DNA from: Streptomyces cinerochromogenes
GTDB lineage: Bacteria > Actinomycetota > Actinomycetes > Streptomycetales > Streptomycetaceae
Assembly: GCF_014648635.1 (NCBI RefSeq)
Contig: NZ_BMRM01000004.1
Span: forward strand, 372,001 to 436,000
Reading direction: 5' to 3'
Length of the DNA: 64,000 nucleotides
Notes under the pieces: generated by a model
Databases searched by the model: none
What the model was told of the DNA's origin: nothing
What the model saw: only the letters and a program-made list of their open reading frames with translations
Position numbers and translations under genes: made by a program
Shown here: positions 9,260 through 19,540 of the stretch, in pieces
How the letters are laid out: every line of letters begins with the position of its first letter
How positions within the stretch are numbered: the first letter of the stretch is position 1

Positions 9260-9378
9260 GGCTCCGCACCCACCGCCTCACAAACCACCGGCGCATCCAC
9301 CTCGCCGCTGCGATCGTCTGCTCCGTACTGGCCGGCGTTTTCGCGCTGGCCGCGGCCCTGGCCGCAGCGCTCCAGCCC

Positions 9379-9582
9379 ATGTCCGACACCGCCACGCCGT
9401 CCGTGCTCTTCGTCTGCGTCCACGACGCCGGACGCCCACAGACGGCCGCCGCCTTCCTCGCCCACCTCGCGGGCGACCGCGTGCCAAGGCTTCCCGCCTC
9501 GAAGAGGAGGACACCGAGCCGTTCACATCGAGGAGGTGCGGAGCCTCCTCGTGGAGGCGGCCGAGCTTCGCGACAGTGCACG
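9379..9582 (+). pseudogene. Decayed arsenate reductase / low-molecular-weight tyrosine phosphatase
   Basis: From ATG 9379 the frame reads a near-canonical ArsC/LMW-PTP start: VLFVCVHDAGRPQTAAAFL followed by HLAGDR. The CX5R loop is kept, but the usual CVHNAGRSQ is altered (N to D, S to P). After about 35 residues the frame loses all similarity, and a fragment resembling a family C-terminal helix (HIEEVRSLLVEAAEL) appears in another frame from about 9528. About 80 residues of the middle appear deleted with a frameshift. The right-hand boundary is approximate. Confidence 0.6.
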
Positions 9583-9762
9583 CTGGGTCGTCGCACTTGC
9601 CCTCGGCCTCCCGGACTGGCGGAGCCGCAAGGACGCGCACCCGGTGCATGCATGTGACGGGAGTCACGCTCCGGGAAGTCGCTCAGCAAGTCGGAGACGC
9701 GCTCTGGGTGCCGCCCGGCACCGAAGGAAAAGCCGACCGAGACGGAAACTGAGACGGACAAC

Positions 9763-9800
9763 GTCGAAGGGCCCCACTGCGAACAGTGGGGCCCTTCGAC
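9763..9800 (-). terminator. Hairpin terminator of tRNA-Ser
   Basis: A perfect 17-bp inverted repeat (9763-9779 with 9784-9800) with a CGAA loop. It lies 22 bases downstream of the tRNA-Ser 3' end on the minus strand. No long T-run follows, as is common in Streptomyces. Confidence 0.8.
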
Positions 9801-9822
9801 ATCGTGCCCGGTGAGGCACTGG

Positions 9823-9907
9823 CGGAGGATACGAGATTCGAACTCGTGAGGGGTTGCCCCCAACACGCTTTCCAAGCGTGCGCCCTAGGCCTCTAGGCGA
9901 ATCCTCC
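9823..9907 (-). tRNA. tRNA-Ser (GGA)
   Basis: The 85-nt class II tRNA has acceptor stem GGAGGAT/ATCCTCC, discriminator G, anticodon loop CTTGGAAAG with GGA, a long variable arm, and T-arm GTTCGAATC. No CCA is encoded. It decodes UCC/UCU and is transcribed opposite to the SRP RNA and dnaX. Confidence 0.95.
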
Positions 9908-10031
9908 GCCGGAAACATTACATGACCGAGGGGAGTGCTCGCGAACTCGTTCCCGCAGGCCGTTCGCCGGGTGGGGGTGTGACCCCGATCGGGTACAGAC
10001 CGCGGCCCGCTATCGGGTACTGTGGGACACA

Positions 10032-10117
10032 GCCCCTCACGCGGCGCTATCTGACTGAACTCCCCCAGGGCCGGAAGGCAGCAAGGGTAGGTCGGCTCTG
10101 GCGGGTGCGTGGGGGGC
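10032..10117 (+). ncRNA. ffs: Small bacterial signal recognition particle RNA (4.5S-type)
   Basis: The conserved SRP apical loop is present (CAGGGCCGGAAGGCAGCAAG, GGAA-type tetraloop and Ffh-binding internal loop), with the return strand GGCTCTGGCGGG. The outer stem pairs GCCCCTCACGC (10032-10042) with GCGTGGGGGGC (10107-10117) with one G-U pair. The roughly 86-nt size fits the single-hairpin form of Streptomyces. Ends are set by the outer stem and may be off by a few bases. It lies just upstream of dnaX, as in related genomes. Confidence 0.92.
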
Positions 10118-10180
10118 GCTTGCGTTCCCGGGGGCTTCGGCCGGGCCCGGTTGTCAGTGGGCGCCTATAACCTCGTATGC

Positions 10181-12433
10181 GTGTCGTCTCTCGCTCTGTA
10201 CCGCCGCTACCGCCCGGAGACCTTTGCGGAGGTCATCGGGCAGGGGCATGTCACCGACCCGCTGCAGCAGGCGCTGCGGAACAACCGGGTCAACCACGCG
10301 TACCTGTTCAGCGGGCCGCGCGGCTGTGGCAAGACGACCAGCGCGCGCATCCTGGCCCGCTGCCTGAACTGTGAACAAGGCCCCACCCCGACCCCCTGCG
10401 GCGTGTGCCAGTCCTGCCGCGACCTGGCCAGGAACGGACCGGGGTCGATCGACGTCATCGAGATCGACGCGGCCTCTCACGGTGGTGTGGACGACGCCCG
10501 TGAGCTGCGTGAGAAGGCCTTCTTCGGCCCCGCGAGCAGCCGGTACAAGATCTACATCATCGACGAGGCCCACATGGTCACGTCGGCGGGCTTCAACGCC
10601 CTGCTCAAGGTGGTCGAGGAGCCGCCGGAGCACCTGAAGTTCATCTTCGCGACCACCGAGCCCGAGAAGGTCATCGGGACCATCCGGTCGCGGACCCATC
10701 ACTACCCCTTCCGGCTCGTGCCGCCCGGCACCCTCCGGGAGTACCTCGCCGAGGTGTGCCAGAAGGAGGACATCCCGGTCGAGGAGGGCGTGCTGCCCCT
10801 CGTCGTCCGTGCGGGCGCCGGGTCCGTGCGTGACTCCATGTCCGTCATGGACCAGCTCCTCGCCGGCGCCGGCGAGGAAGGTGTGACATACGCCATGGCG
10901 ACGTCCCTCCTCGGCTACACCGACGGCTCCCTGCTCGACTCCGTCGTGGAGGCCTTCGCCACGGGTGACGGCGCCGCCGCCTTCGAGGTCGTCGACCGCG
11001 TCATCGAGGGCGGGAACGACCCGCGCCGCTTCGTCGCCGACCTGCTGGAGCGGCTGCGGGACCTCGTCATCCTCGCCGCCGTGCCGGACGCCGTGGAGAA
11101 GGGGCTCCTCGACGCCCCGGCCGACGTCCTGGAGCGGATGCAGGCCCAGGCCGAGACCTTCGGCGCCGCCGAGCTGAGCCGCGCCGCCGACCTGGTCAAC
11201 GAGGGCCTGACCGAGATGCGCGGTGCCACTTCCCCGCGCCTCCAGCTGGAACTGATCTGCGCCCGTGTCATGCTCCCCGCCGCCTACGGCGACGAGCGGT
11301 CCGTGATGGCCCGCCTCGACCGCCTGGAACGCGGCATCAGCTTCTCCAGCGGCGCGGGCGCCCCCGCCATGGGGTACGTCCCCGGTCCGGACGCGCATGG
11401 CGGCGCCGCCTTCCCCCCGGGCATGGGCGCCGGCGCCGGTGCGGTGTCCGTGCCGTCCGGTGGCGGTCCTGCGGCGGCCCGGGCGGCCGTGCGGGCGCCG
11501 GGTGCGCCCGGTGCTCCGGCCGGTCCCGCCATTCCGGCTGTTCCGGCTGTCCCGGCTGGTCCTGGTGTCGCTGCCGAGGCGGCTCCGGCTGCCGCTCCCG
11601 CCGCCCCTTCCGCTCCGGCGCCCGCGGAGCCTGCCCCTGCCCCTGCGCCCGCGGCCGCCCCAGCCACCCCCGCCCCCGGTGCCTGGCCCACCGCCGCCCC
11701 CGTCGGCGGCGGCAGGCGTCCCGGTGGCTGGCCCACGGCCGCCGCTCCGGCGGGGGGCCGTCAGGGCGCCGGCCAGGTGCCTGAGCGCGCGGCCCCGCAG
11801 CAGCCCGCCCCCGCCGCCCCCTCGGCGCAGTCCGCGGCGCCCGCCCCGGCCGCGCCCGCCGGTGGTCTCGACCCCCGCGTGCTCTGGCCGAACATCCTGG
11901 AGGCCGTGAAGGACAAGCGCCGCTTCACCTGGGCCCTGCTGAACGCCCCCAACGCCCAGGTGACGGGCTTCGACGGCACCACCCTCCAGCTCGGGTTCGT
12001 CAACGCGGGCGCCCTGGACCGCTTCATGGCCAGCGGCAGCGAGGACGTCCTCAAGGCGGTCCTGACCGAGAGCTTCAACGTCCACTGGAAGATCGACGCG
12101 GCCCTCGACCCGTCCGGCGGCTCGTCCGGCTACGGCGGCGCCCCCGGCGGTGGCTACGGCGCCCCGGCGGCGTCCCGCCCAGCGGCCCCCCAGCCGTCAC
12201 CGCAGGCGACCCCCGCCCGGCACCAGTCCGCCGCTCCCGCCGCGTCCGCGGCCCCCACCGCACCCGCCCCGGCCCCCAGACCGGCCGCCGCGCCCGAGCC
12301 GCCGCCCGTCGCCCCCGAGGACGACATCCCGGAGGACGACGACCCGGATCTGGACGAGTCGGCGCTCTCCGGCCACGAGCTGATCGTGCGGGAGCTGGGG
12401 GCGACGGTGGTGGAGGAGTTCACCAACGAGTAG
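10181..12433 (+). CDS. dnaX: DNA polymerase III subunits gamma/tau
   Basis: The clamp-loader ATPase of the replisome, 750 residues from GTG 10181 (SSLALYRRYRPETF, the usual N-terminus). Walker A GPRGCGKT is at 45-52. Zinc-binding cysteines are at 61, 64/73, 76 and 79, Walker B includes IIDEAH, and the sensor-1 region reads FIFATTEPEKV. From about 430 an Ala/Pro/Gly-rich linker leads to a conserved C-terminal domain (VLWPNILEAVKDKRRFTWAL), then a second low-complexity stretch and an acidic end. The start is about 60 bases after the SRP RNA. Whether a shorter gamma form is made was not assessed. Confidence 0.95.
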   Translation: MSSLALYRRYRPETFAEVIGQGHVTDPLQQALRNNRVNHAYLFSGPRGCGKTTSARILARCLNCEQGPTPTPCGVCQSCRDLARNGPGSIDVIEIDAASHGGVDDARELREKAFFGPASSRYKIYIIDEAHMVTSAGFNALLKVVEEPPEHLKFIFATTEPEKVIGTIRSRTHHYPFRLVPPGTLREYLAEVCQKEDIPVEEGVLPLVVRAGAGSVRDSMSVMDQLLAGAGEEGVTYAMATSLLGYTDGSLLDSVVEAFATGDGAAAFEVVDRVIEGGNDPRRFVADLLERLRDLVILAAVPDAVEKGLLDAPADVLERMQAQAETFGAAELSRAADLVNEGLTEMRGATSPRLQLELICARVMLPAAYGDERSVMARLDRLERGISFSSGAGAPAMGYVPGPDAHGGAAFPPGMGAGAGAVSVPSGGGPAAARAAVRAPGAPGAPAGPAIPAVPAVPAGPGVAAEAAPAAAPAAPSAPAPAEPAPAPAPAAAPATPAPGAWPTAAPVGGGRRPGGWPTAAAPAGGRQGAGQVPERAAPQQPAPAAPSAQSAAPAPAAPAGGLDPRVLWPNILEAVKDKRRFTWALLNAPNAQVTGFDGTTLQLGFVNAGALDRFMASGSEDVLKAVLTESFNVHWKIDAALDPSGGSSGYGGAPGGGYGAPAASRPAAPQPSPQATPARHQSAAPAASAAPTAPAPAPRPAAAPEPPPVAPEDDIPEDDDPDLDESALSGHELIVRELGATVVEEFTNE

Positions 12434-12606
12434 CGAGGCGGACGGCCGGTCGGGCGGCCCGTCGGACCGGCCGGGCGGCCGGGTGGGTCGGGGCCCCGGA
12501 ACGGCCCGCGAGGCGGGGCACGGAGCGGCCCTCGAACCGTCTTCGGAGGAACGTCCAACAAACCCGGGCCCCGGGCTTCGGCAACCTTGCCATTAGGCTG
12601 GCCCCC

Positions 12607-13866
<1,260 letters not shown>

Positions 13867-13898
13867 GCCCGGCCCGCTGACCTGCACGTCCACACCCC

Positions 13899-13927
13899 CA
13901 GGCCCCGGACCCACAATCCGGGGCCTG
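13899..13927 (+). terminator. Hairpin terminator after purD
   Basis: An 11-bp perfect stem (CAGGCCCCGGA / TCCGGGGCCTG) with a 7-nt loop, followed by ATCTTTG, 32 bases after the purD stop. Confidence 0.75.
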
Positions 13928-14144
13928 ATCTTTGCTGTCTGTCACCCAGCTCTGACCAAAGCCATTCCATCGAGTGAGCAATCGCCCATATGGCTGACGG
14001 GGGCCGGGGCCCCAACTAGGGTGCCGCGCAAGCGTTCCGGCACTTGGCCCACCGGCATTGCGATGTCAGCGGCGGGTGCCACAGTGGGGGAGTGAGCAAG
14101 ACCAGGGCAGCACGCGATCGGCAGAGAGGGGGCGAGGTCGGCAC

Positions 14145-16493
14145 GTGACCGGAATCGGTGTGGAGGCGGGCGCGCAGGCCGCGCGTTCCCGGGCCCTCGC
14201 CGTACTGCGGGTCCGGGGCCGGGCGCTGGCCGTGGCCCTGCTGCCCGCGGGCGCCGCGGTGATCCTGCTGACCGGTGCCTCCACCGGCCATCTCGTCGGC
14301 CCGGGCTGGGACAGGGCGCGGTGGGTCGTCGGTGTCCTCGCGGTGCTGGTGCTGCTGGCCGCGGCCGGCATCTCCGTGGTCGTGGCCCGGGCCCGCCCCG
14401 CGATGAGCCCCACGGTGCCGATCCCGGAGGAGTCCGCCCCGGACCTGTACCGGATGGTGCGCGACCTCGCCGACCGCCTGGACGTGCCGGCCCCGTCGGC
14501 CATAGCGCTCACCCCGGACTGCGACAGCTGGCTGGAGGACCGTGCCCACTCGGCCCACGGCCCGCCCCCGCGTCCGGCGCCCGACGAGATAGCGGGCCCC
14601 GGCCGCCGCCGGACGCCCGTGGCGCCGGTCCTCGTCATCGGCTCACCGTTCCTGTGGTGGATGCGCGTCGGCGAGCTGCGCGCGGTCCTCGCCCCCGTCA
14701 TCGCGGGTACGGGCCCCTCGGCGCACCCGGACATAGCCGCCGCCCGCCGCTTCGTGCGCGGGCTGGACGCGGCCGTGGCGGTCGCCTCGCACCCGGGCCG
14801 CTGCCCGCTGACCCGCGGGGTGTGCGCGGCCCTCGGCTGGGTGGCCCGGCTGCTGCTGCGCGGCTGCCGGGAGCACGCGACACAGATGGAGCGCGGGGTC
14901 GCCGCGGCGGCGGCCGAGCGCGCCCAGGCGGTGGACTACGGCCTGCGTATCGTCGCCCAGGAGCAGGTGGGGCTCGCCTACGCCGGCTGGGACCGGCTGC
15001 TGACCAGGGTGGCGCTGCCCGCCTGGCGCATGGGCCGCTGGCCGTCCCGGCTGGACGCGGGCGTGGTGGCGGCGCTGACCGAGCTGTCCCGCCGCGACCG
15101 CCTCGCCGAGGGCTTCGCCTCCCGGCTGGGCGAGCGCCCCGCCTGCGACCTGCTGGAGGAGCCCGGTGCGGTGGACGAGGCCGCCTCCCTCCTCGCCGCC
15201 CGCCTCTTCCACGGCGGCCCCGCCGACCCCGGCCCGGACTGGGCTCCCGTGGACTGGCAGGCGTACCCGGAGGAGGTCGTGGACCGCACCTGGCGCACCG
15301 ACGCGGCCCGGCTGCACCGAGTCCTGGACTCCCTGGGCGTCCGCCCGTCCCCGAACCCCACGGCCCCCGACCCCGGCGGCCCGACGCTGGCACGAGTCCT
15401 GGACCATCTGTCGGAACCGACACACCAGAAACTCCCACCGGACCACCCCCAAGGGACCCCTCTTCAGGCCCACCCGCAGGCGAAGCCCGCACAAGACCCC
15501 CCACAAGGGGAGCCCCCACACGCCTCCCCACAGACCGTCGACGGCGAGCACCCTGCCCGGCCGCAGGACCTGCCTCAGGCCGTCGACGGCGGGCACTCCG
15601 CCCGGCCGCAGGACCTGCCGCAGGCCGTCGACGGCGGGCACCCTGCCCGGCCGCAGGACCTGCCTCAGGCCGTCGACGGCGAGCAGCCCGCCCGGCCGCA
15701 GGACCTGCCGCAGGCCGTCGACGGCGGGCACCCTGCCCGGCAGCAGGATCTGCCTCAGGCCGTCGACGGCGGGCACCCTGCCCGGCAGCAGGATCTGCCT
15801 CAGGCCGTCGACGGCGAGCAGCCCGCCCGGCCGAAGGACCTGCCTCAGGCCGTCGACGGCGGACACTCCGCCCGGCCGTACGACCTCCCGCAGGTCGCCG
15901 ACGGCGGGCACCCCGCTCCGCCGCACGACCTCCCGCAAGCCGCCGACGGCGAGCACCACCCGCAGGGGCCACCCGCACCCGACGACGAATCCCGCACGGG
16001 TGGTGCGGGTGGGAACCCGGACGCCGAAGGCGAAGCCGAGGCGCCCCTGGCCGAACCCCCCGGGACGGAACCCGGCACGGAACCCGGCACGGAACGCAGC
16101 GCAGCCCTGGCCGCCGGCATCACCGCCGAGCTGGCCCGCGAGGAGGCCCGCGCCCAGCGCAACGCGGCCGCCGCCGGCCAGGACCCCGAGCGCGCCGCAT
16201 GGGAGCACCTCGACTGCGTGCTGCCCCCCTTCCCGCTGCAACCCCAGCGCACGGCCCGCGAACTGCTTGCCGACCACGTCACGGCAATGGTGTGCTGCGC
16301 GGCCGTCGACACCGCCGGGGCGGTCCCCGCCCTGGACTGGCTGGACGGCCCCTCCCTGCTGCTGGGCGGCGAGCGCGCCGCCGATCTCGCGCCCAGGGTC
16401 CGCAGCCTGATCGAGGAGGGGGACCCGGGCCCGTTGCGGCGCTGGCTGGCCGCGTCGGGGATACGTCCCGAGAAGCCCGTGAGACTCGTCTGA
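14145..16493 (+). CDS. Two-TM membrane protein resembling an inactive M48-type peptidase, with a 15-residue repeat tract
   Basis: A 782-residue protein from GTG 14145. Two membrane segments (about 27-48 and 60-82) precede a cytoplasmic region whose order recalls Ste24/HtpX peptidases: LYRMVRDLADRLDVPAPSAI, then PVLVIGSPFLWWMRVGELRAV. At about 184-188, where M48 enzymes carry HExxH, the sequence reads APVIAG, so the zinc site is absent. Residues about 460-610 are ten tandem 15-residue repeats (consensus DLPQAVDGGHPARPQ). A conserved C-terminal domain follows (about 680-782). It is flanked by purD and a dimethylformamidase-like gene. Function unknown; a scaffold role is possible. Confidence 0.6.
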   Translation: MTGIGVEAGAQAARSRALAVLRVRGRALAVALLPAGAAVILLTGASTGHLVGPGWDRARWVVGVLAVLVLLAAAGISVVVARARPAMSPTVPIPEESAPDLYRMVRDLADRLDVPAPSAIALTPDCDSWLEDRAHSAHGPPPRPAPDEIAGPGRRRTPVAPVLVIGSPFLWWMRVGELRAVLAPVIAGTGPSAHPDIAAARRFVRGLDAAVAVASHPGRCPLTRGVCAALGWVARLLLRGCREHATQMERGVAAAAAERAQAVDYGLRIVAQEQVGLAYAGWDRLLTRVALPAWRMGRWPSRLDAGVVAALTELSRRDRLAEGFASRLGERPACDLLEEPGAVDEAASLLAARLFHGGPADPGPDWAPVDWQAYPEEVVDRTWRTDAARLHRVLDSLGVRPSPNPTAPDPGGPTLARVLDHLSEPTHQKLPPDHPQGTPLQAHPQAKPAQDPPQGEPPHASPQTVDGEHPARPQDLPQAVDGGHSARPQDLPQAVDGGHPARPQDLPQAVDGEQPARPQDLPQAVDGGHPARQQDLPQAVDGGHPARQQDLPQAVDGEQPARPKDLPQAVDGGHSARPYDLPQVADGGHPAPPHDLPQAADGEHHPQGPPAPDDESRTGGAGGNPDAEGEAEAPLAEPPGTEPGTEPGTERSAALAAGITAELAREEARAQRNAAAAGQDPERAAWEHLDCVLPPFPLQPQRTARELLADHVTAMVCCAAVDTAGAVPALDWLDGPSLLLGGERAADLAPRVRSLIEEGDPGPLRRWLAASGIRPEKPVRLV
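15531..15971 (+). repeat. Ten tandem 45-bp in-frame repeats
   Basis: GTCGACGGC (or a close variant) recurs every 45 bp at 15537, 15582, 15627, 15672, 15717, 15762, 15807, 15852, 15897 and 15942. Each unit encodes 15 residues, consensus DLPQAVDGGHPARPQ. Central units are almost identical and outer ones drift, the usual pattern of expansion by slippage or unequal crossover. Confidence 0.9.
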
Positions 16494-16768
16494 CCCTCGC
16501 GTGACCCTCGCGCCCCACGCCGGATCCACCGCCGTAACGGAAAAACGTCTTCCACTTCAGGTCAATTCGCAACGACTAGTGACCGGGCCCGTGCGTTATG
16601 TGATGTGCTGGGACCGACCACGCCTTTGGCAAAGGCACGCGACATAAGACAGCGCGGCCGGGCACCAAGAGCACCAAGAGCACAAAAAGCACCTTCAGCA
16701 CGCCGAGCACACCGAGAACAGCGACTACCACCGAGACAGGCACGGGGGCATGAGGGAGGGGAGCGACC

Positions 16769-18268
16769 ATGGCCTCGGACCACATCCGCCGCTGGGAGTC
16801 CGGAGCACTCGCGCACGCCGTCACGGACCCCTTCGGTCAGGGCCCGGTGCCCTGGCTGCGCGGCAGTGAGACGTACTTCGACGACACCGGCCATGTCGTG
16901 CCGTGGTACGTCGACCCCAGCCCGCAGCAGACGGCCGGCGGTGCCGGTGCGCGGGTCCCGGCGCCGCGCGCGGCCGGTGCCGGCCCCCGCTCGGCCGACG
17001 ACGTGCACCGGCAGATCAAGGGCTTCACGTCCACCGGCGCGGTCGCGCCCGGCGAGGCGATCGACTTCCACATCACGGTCGACCCGCCGCAGGAGTTCAG
17101 CGTCGACATCTACCGCATCGGCCATTACGGCGGCGACGGCGCCGCCAAGATCACCACGAGTCCCCGGCTCTCCGGCATCGTCCAGCCCACGCCGCTGGCC
17201 GCCGACCGCACGGTCTCCTGCCACCACTGGTGGCTGTCCTGGCGCCTCCAGGTGCCCTCCTACTGGAGCATCGGCGCCTATGTGGCCGTCCTGACCACCG
17301 TCGACGGCTACCGCTCCCACGTGCCCTTCACGGTCCGCGACGACCACCCCGCCGACCTGCTCCTGCTGCTGCCGGACATCACCTGGCAGGCGTACAACCT
17401 GTACCCGGAGGACGGCCACACCGGCGCCAGCCTCTACCACGCCTGGGACGAGAAGGGCCGCCTCCTCGGCGAGGCCGACGCCGCCACCACGGTCTCCTTC
17501 GACCGCCCGTACGCGGGCGCGGGCCTGCCCCTGCACGTCGGCCACGCCTACGACTTCATCCGCTGGGCCGAGCGGTACGGCTACGACCTCGCCTACGCCG
17601 ACGCCCGCGACCTGCACGCCGGCCGGATCGACCCCACCCGCTACCGGGGCCTGGTGTTCCCCGGCCACGACGAGTACTGGTCGGTGCCGATGCGCCGGGC
17701 CGTCGAGGACGCCCGCGACCGGGGCACCTCCCTGGTCTTCCTCTCCGCCAACACCATGTACTGGCAGGTGGAGCTGGGGCCCTCCCCGTCGGGCGTCCCG
17801 GACCGGCTGCTGACCTGCCGCAAGCGCAAGGGCCCGGGCCGGCCGGTGCTGTGGCGGGAGATCGACCGGCCCGAGCAGCAGCTGGTCGGCATCCAGTACG
17901 CGGGGCGGGTCCCGGAGCCGTACCCGCTGATCGTCCGCAACGGCGGCCACTGGCTGTGGGAGGCGACCGGCGCGCACGAGGGCGACGAGATCGAGGGCCT
18001 GGTCGCCGGTGAGGCGGACCGTTACTTCCCGCGCACCCCGCTGCCCGAGCACGACGAGCGCATCCTGCTCGCCCACTCCCCCTACACCGACAACGACGGC
18101 GTCCTGCGCCACCAGGAGACGTCCCTCTACCGCGCCCCCTCCGGCGCCTGGGTGTTCGCCTCCGGAACGTTCGCCTGGTCCCCGTCCCTGGACCGCCCGG
18201 GGCACGTCGACACCCGTATCCAGCGGGCCACGGCGAACCTGCTCGACCGCATCTGCAAACGCGACTGA
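16769..18268 (+). CDS. N,N-dimethylformamidase beta-subunit-like protein
   Basis: A 499-residue soluble protein; ATG 16769 follows GGGAGGGGAG. The N-terminal half is an all-beta domain (EAIDFHITVDPPQEFSVDIYRIGHYGG). The C-terminal half has the hallmark segments DITWQAYNLYP, YGYDLAYADARDLH, VFPGHDEYWSVPMRRAVEDA and SANTMYWQV. This pattern is annotated as the large subunit of dimethylformamidase, but most actinomycete members have unproven substrates. No small-subunit gene is adjacent. It precedes purC by 70 bp and may share a transcript with it. Confidence 0.7.
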   Translation: MASDHIRRWESGALAHAVTDPFGQGPVPWLRGSETYFDDTGHVVPWYVDPSPQQTAGGAGARVPAPRAAGAGPRSADDVHRQIKGFTSTGAVAPGEAIDFHITVDPPQEFSVDIYRIGHYGGDGAAKITTSPRLSGIVQPTPLAADRTVSCHHWWLSWRLQVPSYWSIGAYVAVLTTVDGYRSHVPFTVRDDHPADLLLLLPDITWQAYNLYPEDGHTGASLYHAWDEKGRLLGEADAATTVSFDRPYAGAGLPLHVGHAYDFIRWAERYGYDLAYADARDLHAGRIDPTRYRGLVFPGHDEYWSVPMRRAVEDARDRGTSLVFLSANTMYWQVELGPSPSGVPDRLLTCRKRKGPGRPVLWREIDRPEQQLVGIQYAGRVPEPYPLIVRNGGHWLWEATGAHEGDEIEGLVAGEADRYFPRTPLPEHDERILLAHSPYTDNDGVLRHQETSLYRAPSGAWVFASGTFAWSPSLDRPGHVDTRIQRATANLLDRICKRD

Positions 18269-18338
18269 CCCCCGGGCGCGCCCCCTCGCCCGCATACGGG
18301 AGAATCGAGGCACTTGGACAGAGCCACGGGGAGGAACC

Positions 18339-19238
18339 GTGTCCGGATTCGTAGAAAAGCCCGAGCCGATCGAGGTTCCGGGCCTGGTGCACCTGCACAC
18401 CGGGAAGGTGCGCGAGCTGTACCAGAACGAGGCGGGCGACCTCGTGATGGTCGCCAGCGACCGCATGTCCGCCTACGACTGGGTGCTGCCGACGGAGATC
18501 CCCGACAAGGGCCGCGTCCTCACCCAGCTCTCCCTGTGGTGGTTCGACCAGCTGCGCGACCTGGCCGTCAACCATGTGATCAGCACGGAGCTGCCCGAGG
18601 GCGCCCCCGCCGACTGGGCGGGCCGCACCCTGGTCTGCAAGTCCCTGAAGATGGTCCCGGTGGAGTGCGTGGCCCGCGGCTACCTCACCGGCTCCGGTCT
18701 GGTCGAGTACAACGCGTCCCGTACGGTCTGCGGCCTCGCCCTCCCCGAAGGCCTCGTCGACGGCTCGGAACTCCCCGCCCCGATCTTCACCCCGGCCACC
18801 AAGGCCGAGGTCGGCGAGCACGACGAGAACGTCTCCTACGAGGAGGTGGCCCGCCAGGTCGGCGCCGAGACCGCCGCCCAGCTGCGCCAGGCCACCCTCG
18901 CCGTGTACTCGCGCGCCCGGGACATCGCCCGCGACCGGGGGATCATCCTGGCCGACACCAAGTTCGAGTTCGGCTACGACGGCGACACCCTGGTCCTCGC
19001 CGACGAGGTCCTCACCCCGGACTCCTCCCGCTTCTGGCCGGCCGACCAGTGGCAGCCGGGCCGAGCCCAGCCGTCGTACGACAAGCAGTTCGTGCGTGAC
19101 TGGCTGACCTCCGCCGAGTCCGGCTGGGACCGCAGGAGCGAGCAGCCCCCGCCGGCGCTGCCGGAGGAGGTCGTGGCGGCTACCCGGCAGAAGTACGTGG
19201 AGGCGTACGAGCGGCTGACGGGCATGAGCTGGAGCTAG
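18339..19238 (+). CDS. purC: SAICAR synthetase
   Basis: Purine-pathway step joining CAIR with aspartate using ATP. The protein has 299 residues, starting at GTG 18339 with GGGGAGG five bases upstream. SAICAR synthetase motifs are clear: HTGKVRELYQ, VASDRMSAYDWVLPTEIPDKG, the ECVARGYLTGSG segment, ADTKFEFGYDG and LADEVLTPDSSRFW. The length and the SGFVEKPEPIEVPG N-terminal extension match the actinobacterial form. It ends just before a terminator and tRNA-Gly on the opposite strand. Confidence 0.95.
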   Translation: MSGFVEKPEPIEVPGLVHLHTGKVRELYQNEAGDLVMVASDRMSAYDWVLPTEIPDKGRVLTQLSLWWFDQLRDLAVNHVISTELPEGAPADWAGRTLVCKSLKMVPVECVARGYLTGSGLVEYNASRTVCGLALPEGLVDGSELPAPIFTPATKAEVGEHDENVSYEEVARQVGAETAAQLRQATLAVYSRARDIARDRGIILADTKFEFGYDGDTLVLADEVLTPDSSRFWPADQWQPGRAQPSYDKQFVRDWLTSAESGWDRRSEQPPPALPEEVVAATRQKYVEAYERLTGMSWS

Positions 19239-19407
19239 GGGGTTTCGTTTGGATCAGCCCGGGTCCGCGACGCCCGGCACGGCACCTCGCCGCGTTGTCG
19301 GACCACCCGAGTACGCCCAGTACGCGGGTGATCCTCCGCCTTGCGATGCACCGCACCGGACGCCGCGGCCTGATCCGACCTGATCCCAAGGCCCCCCGGG
19401 GACACGA

Positions 19408-19438
19408 AAAGACCCCGGTCCGATGGACCGGGGTCTTT
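19408..19438 (-). terminator. Terminator of tRNA-Gly copy 1
   Basis: A 14-bp perfect stem (AAAGACCCCGGTCC / GGACCGGGGTCTTT) with a 3-nt loop, followed on the minus strand by TTTTC. It may also stop purC transcripts arriving from the other side. Confidence 0.85.
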
Positions 19439-19444
19439 CTCCCG

Positions 19445-19517
19445 AGCGGACGACGAGGCTCGAACTCGCGACCTCAACCTTGGCAAGGTTGCGCTCTACC
19501 AACTGAGCTACGTCCGC
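19445..19517 (-). tRNA. tRNA-Gly (GCC), copy 1
   Basis: A 73-nt tRNA with acceptor GCGGACG/CGTCCGC, discriminator T, anticodon loop CTTGCCAAG, T-loop GTTCGAGCC and no encoded CCA. Its sequence appears identical to the copy at 23286-23358. Confidence 0.95.
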
Positions 19518-19540
19518 CTTGCGCCGTGGCGCGAGAGCAA

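Noticed and set aside
9278..9667. Minus-strand frame opposite the decayed ArsC-like gene
   Set aside because: One segment with two cysteines looks protein-like, but the rest is Arg/Gly-rich shadow and no start signal is evident.
15531..15971. 45-bp repeats considered as CRISPR or an origin iteron array
   Set aside because: They are in frame, encode a continuous 15-residue repeat, and lack spacers.
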